Shown here piece after piece: positions 45,517 to 50,771 of a stretch of 50,771 nucleotides of DNA (the stretch's first letter is position 1; each line of letters starts with the position of its first letter). The DNA is from Alloprevotella sp. OH1205_COT-284 (GTDB taxonomy: Bacteria > Bacteroidota > Bacteroidia > Bacteroidales > Bacteroidaceae). Where the stretch lies: contig NZ_RQYI01000016.1 in assembly GCF_003859795.1 (NCBI RefSeq), forward strand, positions 1 to 50,771, read 5' to 3'. The notes under the pieces were generated by a model. That model had not been told where the DNA came from. It was given only the letters and a program-made list of their open reading frames with translations, and did no database searches. Made by a program: the position numbers and the translations under genes.

Positions 45517-46584
45517 TTATTCGCCGTAGATTTCTTTGAGTTTTTCGGCCAATCCCTCGGCTCGGAGTCCGAAAGCCGCGATTTTGCCGTCGGGGGCGAT
45601 GAGGGCGGTGGCAGGAATGCCTCTGATGCCATAGGCTTCGGCGGCGGCACACTGCCAACCTTTGAGGTCGGAGATGTGGTGCCAGTCGAGGCCGAGCTTC
45701 TTGATGGCTCCCGTCCATGCGTTTTTGTCTTGGTCGAACGACACGCCGACGATGTCGAAGCCTTTGCTCTTATATTTGTCGTAGAGAGCCTTGACGGCGG
45801 GCATCTCGGCTCGGCAGGGTCCGCACCACGATGCCCAGAAGTCGATGAGCACGTAGTTGCCCTTGCCGCAGAAGTCGGAGAGGGAACGCACCATGCCGTC
45901 GGGGTTGTGCATTTTGAGGTCGATGAAGGGCTGCCCCACGGCGCGGCGGCTCATGGCGGCGAGTTCGGAGGCGATGGGTTTGAGGAGGTTGGTTTTGAAA
46001 ATGGCTGCGCCTGCGGCGTGCATTTCGACCATGTCGCCCTCGTCGAACAACTGTGCCATTTCGGCCACGTGGGGGGCGGCGAAGATGCGGTCGGGATGGG
46101 CGAGGACGGTTTTCTTGATTTCCCCGGCCATTTCTCTGACGTGGGTCATCATTTTCTCATAGCCTTGGAGAAATTCGGGGTCTTGGCGCGACTTTCCGGC
46201 TTTGATGTGTTCCAAGAGGGGTTTCATGAGGGCGTCGGCAGCGGCGGAGTGGGGACGCATGCGTTTTTCCAGTTCGTCCATGAGTTTGTTTTCGGCCGTG
46301 CCGGAGGTGGTGCGGGTGTTGAAATCGACTTGCACGTCGCCGTCGAGCACGAGAAAGGCGAGGTGTCCGTCGAGTTCGATTTTGGCAAAGGGCTTGCCGC
46401 CGGCGTCGCCTTCAAAGCGGAAAGTGCCGTCGGGGGCTACGACTGCGGAGTCGCGTTCGGCTTCGAGGTGGAAGAGGCGGACGGTTTTTCCGACTTCGGG
46501 GGCTTTTCCGCTGACGGTGTAGCGTTGTGCCATGCCTGCGGTCGCAGTGGCAAGAAGGGCAAGGAGAAGGGTGATTTTCTTCAT
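45517..46584 (-). CDS. TlpA-like periplasmic thioredoxin with DUF4369-type N terminus
   Basis: A 355-residue exported protein. The signal peptide MKKITLLLALLATATAGMAQ precedes a DUF4369-like N-terminal domain (about 20-100: VSGKAPEVGKTVRLFHLEAERDSAVVAPDGTFRFEG), a helical middle, and a C-terminal TlpA/ResA thioredoxin domain with FWASWCGPCRAEMPAVK (Cys254, Cys257) and the cis-Pro loop GIRGIPATALI. It should reduce disulfides in the periplasm. It starts a two-gene operon, with dsbD 79 bases downstream as the source of electrons. Confidence 0.92.
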   Translation of the reverse strand: MKKITLLLALLATATAGMAQRYTVSGKAPEVGKTVRLFHLEAERDSAVVAPDGTFRFEGDAGGKPFAKIELDGHLAFLVLDGDVQVDFNTRTTSGTAENKLMDELEKRMRPHSAAADALMKPLLEHIKAGKSRQDPEFLQGYEKMMTHVREMAGEIKKTVLAHPDRIFAAPHVAEMAQLFDEGDMVEMHAAGAAIFKTNLLKPIASELAAMSRRAVGQPFIDLKMHNPDGMVRSLSDFCGKGNYVLIDFWASWCGPCRAEMPAVKALYDKYKSKGFDIVGVSFDQDKNAWTGAIKKLGLDWHHISDLKGWQCAAAEAYGIRGIPATALIAPDGKIAAFGLRAEGLAEKLKEIYGE

Positions 46585-46645
46585 ATCGGAGAGTTGTTTT
46601 ATAAGATGTTCAAAAAAAGAAAGGATCGCACGGACGATTTGGGCA

Positions 46646-46677
46646 CAAAAGTAATGCGTTCGTCTCGGTTTTCCAAA
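46646..46677 (-). promoter_or_regulatory. Promoter of the tlpA-like/dsbD operon
   Basis: Minus strand: TTTG (46677-46674), a 20-base spacer, TACTTTTG (46653-46646). The ATG is 61 bases downstream. Confidence 0.7.
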
Positions 46678-46715
46678 CTTTTGAGAGGGTTTTCAATTAT
46701 TTTCTAACAGAAAAT

Positions 46716-46745
46716 AAGCCGCAACTCCCTGTGAAGTTGCGGCTT
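46716..46745 (-). terminator. Terminator of the M16 peptidase gene
   Basis: AAGCCGCAACT (46716-46726) pairs with 46735-46745. On the minus strand TTATTTTC follows. It lies 29 bases after the stop. Confidence 0.8.
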
Positions 46746-46774
46746 TGACAAGTATTCGGCCGAAAAGGCTGTGT

Positions 46775-49615
46775 TTATTTCGCGCCGTCCGTGTCTTGCT
46801 CTTCGGGGAGCATGATGACGGTGGAGCGGTTGCGGTGGCGATAGAGCACGTTGTTGACGAAGTCTTGAATGTCTTTGGAGCTGACGGTTTTGATGCAGTC
46901 TTCGTAGCCGGTGCGGCTGTCCACGTTCCAGTTGTTTCGGTTCAAGATGAGCCCCTGCCAGTAGCCGTTGTTGCGTTGTGCTTCGGCATATTCTTTGAGT
47001 TCAAACTTTCTCACGTCTTCCAGTTCGGATTCGGTCACGCCGTTTTGGGCAATGCCGCGTATGCCCTCTTCGATGAGGTAGAGCACGGAGTCGCATTTTT
47101 CGGGGGTGAAGGGGCACACGATTTGGAGGCTGTATTGCTCCTTCTTGCCCTTTTCGGCCGAGGCCGAGGCATTGACGCTGTATGCCATGCCGCCGTCTTC
47201 GCGGATGGTTTTGAGGAGGCGTTTTTCGAGAATGTCGCCAAAGGCCGAGATCGTGGCGGCCGTTTTGAGGGAATAGGGGGTTTCGCCGTGCCACACTTGG
47301 AGGATATAGGCCTGCGGGGTTTCCATTTTGCGGCGGAAGCGGTTTTCCACCTCTCCCTTGGTCATTTCGATGCCGAGATCGGTGTAGGCCTCGCGCTTCT
47401 TGGCCTTGGGCAGGGGGGCGATGTACTGCTCGGTGAAGGCGCGGAGGGAGTCGGTGTCGAAAGCTCCGGTGAAGTAGAAGTCGAAGTCGCCGGCGGCGTT
47501 GAAACGCTCGGTGTAGAGCCGCTTCATGGTGTTGTAGTCGGCCTTGGCGAGGGTGGCGAGGCTGACGGGTTGCTTGCGGGCGACGCCCTTGTAGAGGGTA
47601 GACGAAATGGAGTCTCTAAACGCGCTCATGGGGAGCTTTCCGGCGTTTTCGAGCTGCGTTTTCATCATCGCCATGAAGTTGTTGTAGGCGTCGGGATCGT
47701 CCACGGGCTTTTGGAAACGGAGGTAGATCAGCTCGAAGAGCGTGCGCAGATCCTTTGGAGTGGAGATGCCGCTGACGGACTCGGAGAGTTCGCCCACGCC
47801 GAACGAAACGGAGGCCTGCTTCCCGGCGAGCTTCTTTTCGAGCTCGGTGGCCTTGAAGTTGCCTAGTCCGGTGGAGGAAATGGCGTCGTCGAGCAAGAGG
47901 AAGTTTTCAAGGTCGCGATCGGCAAACTTGGAGTTTCCGCCGAAGCTGTGTGCCGACATGATGACTTGCGCGTCGTTGAAGTCGGTTTTCTTGAAATAGA
48001 CGTTGGCTCCGTTGGAGAGCGTCCACTTGGTGTAGCCGAAGGCGGCGGGGCTTTCCTTGGAAATTTTGCCCTTCTTGGGGAGCTTGGCGATGAGGGGCTC
48101 GTTTTTCACGTTGTCCACATAGGCTTCGAGGTCTGCGCCCTTGGCTTCGGAAACGGCGGCCTTCATGGCCTCGACGGTGGGAATGGTCTGCTCCGCTTTG
48201 TCGGGATACATGGCGAAAAACACAAAGTTGGTGTCGATCGATGCGGCAAGGCGTGCAATCTCTTTATTGAGCACGTCGTAGGGAATTTGCTGCGCGAGCA
48301 TCTTGCAGAGATCATACTCCGTTTCGATGCCGGGGACGGCGTTGTTTTCGAGGAAATGACGCACATACTGCTTCGTGTAGAAACTGTTTTTCTGCTTCTC
48401 GCGGTTGTCGTATATGCGCTCCATGCCGCTGAGAAACTCATCGCGGGCACGTATGATTTCAGTGGCGGTGATGCCGTGGCGTGCGGCACGCTCCACTTCC
48501 TGCAAGGCGGCTTTCACGGCGGCGGCATCTTGTCCGTTTTTGGGCACGATGTTCAGTTCAAAAGCATCGCAAGTTTTGGAAAGAAGATAGTTTCCATAAC
48601 TCACTCCTGCGCCAACAAACGGACAGTCGGGCTTTTGACTCAACTCATTGAGGCGGGCGTTGATGCTTCGGTTGATGATGCCGTGCATGTAGCCCTGCGC
48701 CAAAAAGACCATCGTGTTGCGCAATTCCGCAGGCATGGGTTTGTGTTTGAAAGAGAGGCCGATTGAGGGGCTGCGCAGCTCTTTGTCTTTGTCGATGATG
48801 TAGATCGGTTCGCTGTTGTCGGGCACGGGATAGTGCTCATAGGCGGCGGGATTTTCGGGCATGGTGAGCGGCGAGAAAAGGGTTTTCACGCGCTGCTCCA
48901 CCTCGTCCGCGTCGATGTCGCCCACGATGACGATGCCTTGCAGGTCGGGGCGGTACCACTTCTTGTAGTACGCGCGCAACACGTCGTAGGGAAAATGGTT
49001 CACCACCGACATCAGTCCGATGGGCAGACGGTTGCCATAGCGGCTGCCGGGGTAGAGATTGGGGAGCTGACGCTCATAGATGCGCATGGCACCCGTTGTG
49101 CTCATGCGCCACTCCTCGTTGATCACGCCGCGCTCCTTGTCGATTTCTTTGTCGGTCAGGTGCAGACCTCCCGCCCAGTCTTGCAGAATGTAGAGGCAGG
49201 AGTCGAGATTGTTGCCCGTCATGGGGACGTTGTCGATGTTGTAGACGGTTTCGTCGGTTGAGGTGTAGGCGTTGAGGTTTTGGCCGAACTTCACACCGAT
49301 GCTCTCGCAATACTTGACGAGCTGTCCGTCGGCCGGAAAATGGTTCGAGCCGTTGAAAGCCATGTGTTCGAGGAAGTGTGCGAGTCCGCGTTGTTCCTCT
49401 TCTTCCTGCACGGAGCCCACTTTTTGGGCAATGTAGAAGTCGGCCTGTCCTTTGGGTTCGGCGTTGTGTCGGATGTAGTAAGTCAATCCGTTGGGCAACT
49501 TGCCGTGGCGCACGGCCGGGTCGATCGGCAGTTGCGGAATTTGCGACATCTGCGCCACCGCCGGCATCACCGTCAGGGCAATGATGCCGAGCACGAGGAG
49601 TTTGATTTTGTTCAT
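46775..49615 (-). CDS. M16-family zinc peptidase, exported, PqqL/pitrilysin type
   Basis: A 946-residue protein with two fused M16 halves. The signal peptide is MNKIKLLVLGIIALTVMPAVAQ. The first half has the inverted zinc motif in GLAHFLEHMAFNG (His80, Glu83, His84) and the third ligand region in LTDKEIDKERGVINEEWRM. The second half (from about residue 520, FGYTKWTLSNGANVYFKKTDF) lacks a zinc motif, as usual, and holds the substrate-binding RxxxY-type region. Such enzymes degrade small peptides inside a closed chamber in the periplasm. The ATG at 49615 gives the signal peptide; the frame extends upstream but without similarity. Confidence 0.94.
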   Translation of the reverse strand: MNKIKLLVLGIIALTVMPAVAQMSQIPQLPIDPAVRHGKLPNGLTYYIRHNAEPKGQADFYIAQKVGSVQEEEEQRGLAHFLEHMAFNGSNHFPADGQLVKYCESIGVKFGQNLNAYTSTDETVYNIDNVPMTGNNLDSCLYILQDWAGGLHLTDKEIDKERGVINEEWRMSTTGAMRIYERQLPNLYPGSRYGNRLPIGLMSVVNHFPYDVLRAYYKKWYRPDLQGIVIVGDIDADEVEQRVKTLFSPLTMPENPAAYEHYPVPDNSEPIYIIDKDKELRSPSIGLSFKHKPMPAELRNTMVFLAQGYMHGIINRSINARLNELSQKPDCPFVGAGVSYGNYLLSKTCDAFELNIVPKNGQDAAAVKAALQEVERAARHGITATEIIRARDEFLSGMERIYDNREKQKNSFYTKQYVRHFLENNAVPGIETEYDLCKMLAQQIPYDVLNKEIARLAASIDTNFVFFAMYPDKAEQTIPTVEAMKAAVSEAKGADLEAYVDNVKNEPLIAKLPKKGKISKESPAAFGYTKWTLSNGANVYFKKTDFNDAQVIMSAHSFGGNSKFADRDLENFLLLDDAISSTGLGNFKATELEKKLAGKQASVSFGVGELSESVSGISTPKDLRTLFELIYLRFQKPVDDPDAYNNFMAMMKTQLENAGKLPMSAFRDSISSTLYKGVARKQPVSLATLAKADYNTMKRLYTERFNAAGDFDFYFTGAFDTDSLRAFTEQYIAPLPKAKKREAYTDLGIEMTKGEVENRFRRKMETPQAYILQVWHGETPYSLKTAATISAFGDILEKRLLKTIREDGGMAYSVNASASAEKGKKEQYSLQIVCPFTPEKCDSVLYLIEEGIRGIAQNGVTESELEDVRKFELKEYAEAQRNNGYWQGLILNRNNWNVDSRTGYEDCIKTVSSKDIQDFVNNVLYRHRNRSTVIMLPEEQDTDGAK

Positions 49616-49736
49616 AAAGGTGTTGTTGATGATATTGAATATTCTTTTTTCGTATCTTCGGCGTCGAGCCGTTTTTGCCCTGCGCTTACGCCTCAGTCGG
49701 AGCATCCCCCGCGTTTCGGCATCGGCACAGGCACTG

Positions 49737-49766
49737 CAAAATTACCCTTTTTTATTGAAAGACAAG
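49737..49766 (-). promoter_or_regulatory. Probable promoter of the M16 peptidase gene
   Basis: Minus-strand TAATTTTG (49744-49737) with CTTG 18 bases upstream (49766-49763). The leader would be about 115 bases. Confidence 0.5.
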
Positions 49767-49978
49767 CCTCTCTGTCCGTATTTTCTTGTGTTTGTTCTCT
49801 TTTTTCGCATTTCTGCGCCGAGAGCGGAGGAAACGGAACGCATAAAAACAAACGCACACCCCGAACCGAGCGAAGAGGTGGTCTTTGAACACATACGAAT
49901 GACAAAAGAACTCGGAAGTTATTTGAATTTATCGGACAATCATGCCTCAAAAACACACCCCATCGCGACAAGGGCAAC

Positions 49979-50223
49979 GGGGCGATTGTATTTTGGGCTT
50001 TTCGGTCGGTTCGAAGGCAAACCACGCCGTGCTGCCACGCCGCGGTCTGCGCGCCCGACGAAAGGGAGAAAACAAAAACTGCAAGAAGGCAAAAAAAAGG
50101 CTTGATTGTCTTCATGAAAAGTGCTTTTAATGTTGATTTTGCGAGCAAGTATACAAACAATTTCGCCGAACGCGCGAACGATTGACAGACGAAAAAACAC
50201 GCCACGCCACACGACCGCAAAAA
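49979..50223 (-). pseudogene. lacZ relic: promoter, signal peptide and a distant internal piece joined
   Basis: On the minus strand, sequence from about 50223 to 50010 matches the lacZ upstream region, promoter and first codons (28936-29126), with [28 protein letters not shown] still readable. At a CGGCGTG shared by lacZ 29127-29133 and 29924-29930 it jumps 797 bases and continues with lacZ 29931-29974. The frame shifts at the junction. Similarity stops at GCCCC (49979). This is a duplicated, inverted and deleted lacZ 5' end. The -7 box is changed to TATACTTG. 49767-49978 shows no gene. Confidence 0.85.
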
Positions 50224-50271
50224 CTTCGCCGAAACCTCCCGACAAGAGTGCGTCGGAGGGTTTCGGCGAAG
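50219..50271 (-). terminator. Terminator after the hipA fragment
   Basis: CTTCGCCGAAACC-TCC (50224-50239) pairs with GGAGGGTTTCGGCGAAG (50255-50271) with one bulge. Five T follow on the minus strand. The lacZ relic begins at this T run. Confidence 0.75.
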
Positions 50272-50368
50272 AAAAAGAGGAAGAAGCGGGAAAACGGGAA
50301 GAATCGGGAAAACGGGAAGAAGAGAGAGTACTATCCATCTTGGGCAAACGTCGGACAAAATTTGTCCG

Positions 50369-50683
50369 TCATCTTGAAAGTCGGTCAATCCGTTCTCGCA
50401 ACAAGCTGTTGTACTTCTCTTTAAGTTTTGTGCTGATGAAAGAGTTTTGGATGACAACTTCAAACTTAGGCAACAACTTGACGTATTTGTTGATCAGTCG
50501 ATCCACAACCACCTCGTCAATACCGAGTGTGGTTGCCGATTGGATGAAATCTTCTTTTTTCAGTTTCTTTTTCCGACCATTCAGGGTTAATGCCAGTTCC
50601 TCGTCATCCTTGGGGTTGATGAGGGTCGCATTAAGCAGATCGTATGCCGGAGTTAAACGAATTTCACCCCCCATCTCATATAA
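50369..50683 (-). pseudogene. HipA-type kinase, C-terminal fragment cut by the terminal repeat
   Basis: About 104 codons of a HipA-family C terminus. It begins SLYEMGGEIRLTPAYDLLN, the metal-binding end of the kinase core, and continues ELALTLNGRKKKLKKEDF with helical segments to RERIDRLSR. It is not close to the intact HipA at 33346 and resembles the shorter HipA/HipT-like kinases of Bacteroidetes. Upstream, its frame meets TAA inside the 88-bp repeat, so the N-terminal part is separated by the repeat and may lie beyond the window. A small palindrome (50352-50368, CGGACAAA-A-TTTGTCCG) follows the stop. Confidence 0.8.
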
Positions 50684-50771
50684 TGAGACCTCTGCAAAAT
50701 CCTCTTATAAAATTGTCCAATCCGTTCTTTTTCTCGGATTGGACAATTTTGTTTGGAAAATCCCGTGATTT
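50684..50771. repeat. 88-bp terminal repeat, right copy (probable insertion-sequence end)
   Basis: Exact reverse complement of 2-89, including the 16-bp hairpin (50709-50724 with 50735-50750). It adjoins the broken hipA. A short trace of the same border, CAGAGGTCTC next to SLYEMGG coding sequence, also survives at 28868. Confidence 0.75.

Noticed and set aside
49693-50463. A 256-codon minus-strand frame containing the lacZ-like signal peptide
   Set aside because: It joins unrelated sequence, the relic signal peptide and frame-shifted lacZ; best read as a pseudogene with chance open frames.

Overview
The window looks like chromosomal DNA from a Bacteroidetes species, order Bacteroidales and perhaps Prevotellaceae (family placement is weak). 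Four things support this: promoters of the Bacteroidetes type (TTTG, about 19 bases, TAnnTTTG) before many genes, type IX secretion/gliding genes (porT, gldH), secreted proteins ending in a GIYVV-GRKVVK-type tail, and a one-protein hybrid two-component regulator. Most of the DNA is G+C-rich; about the first 4.2 kb is clearly more A+T-rich. No rRNA, tRNA or CRISPR array was recognised.

Layout. 1-4.5 kb: the integrase end of a mobile element, with a broken VOC gene, a GNAT acetyltransferase, a ClbS/DfsB-like protein and two tandem tyrosine recombinases. 4.8-12.5 kb: housekeeping genes typA-nadA, then porT, gldH and ricT on the minus strand, then cysE and cysK. 12.6-15.2 kb: an orphan antitoxin-type regulator with a 12-codon hipA stub, an alkaline phosphatase and a decayed RhuM-family gene. 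15.3-22.1 kb (minus): pyk, lpxB, surE, a FecCD-type permease, a binding lipoprotein and asparaginase. 22.2-28.8 kb (plus): a Wzc-type tyrosine kinase, hflX, gmd and fcl, suggesting envelope polysaccharide with GDP-fucose. 28.9-35.1 kb: a secreted GH2 beta-galactosidase and an intact hipBA module with a collapsed duplicate. 35.2-43.1 kb: two secreted repeat proteins and a hybrid two-component regulator. 43.3-49.6 kb (minus): DsbD, a TlpA-like thioredoxin and an M16 peptidase. 49.9-50.8 kb: a lacZ relic and a hipA fragment.

Three themes stand out. First, both ends of the window carry the same 88-bp sequence in opposite orientation, and each copy breaks a gene (VOC on the left, hipA on the right). 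This looks like two copies of one insertion sequence at which the assembly stopped. Second, hipBA-type modules recur in different states of decay, and a segment containing a hipA end plus the lacZ promoter and signal peptide was duplicated and inverted between 28.9 kb and 50 kb. Third, an 888-residue secreted protein built of four repeats, its single-repeat paralogue, and a neighbouring hybrid regulator with an AraC-type output domain may form a regulated surface system. A pair of direct repeats sits exactly where an activator would bind upstream of the large gene's promoter.
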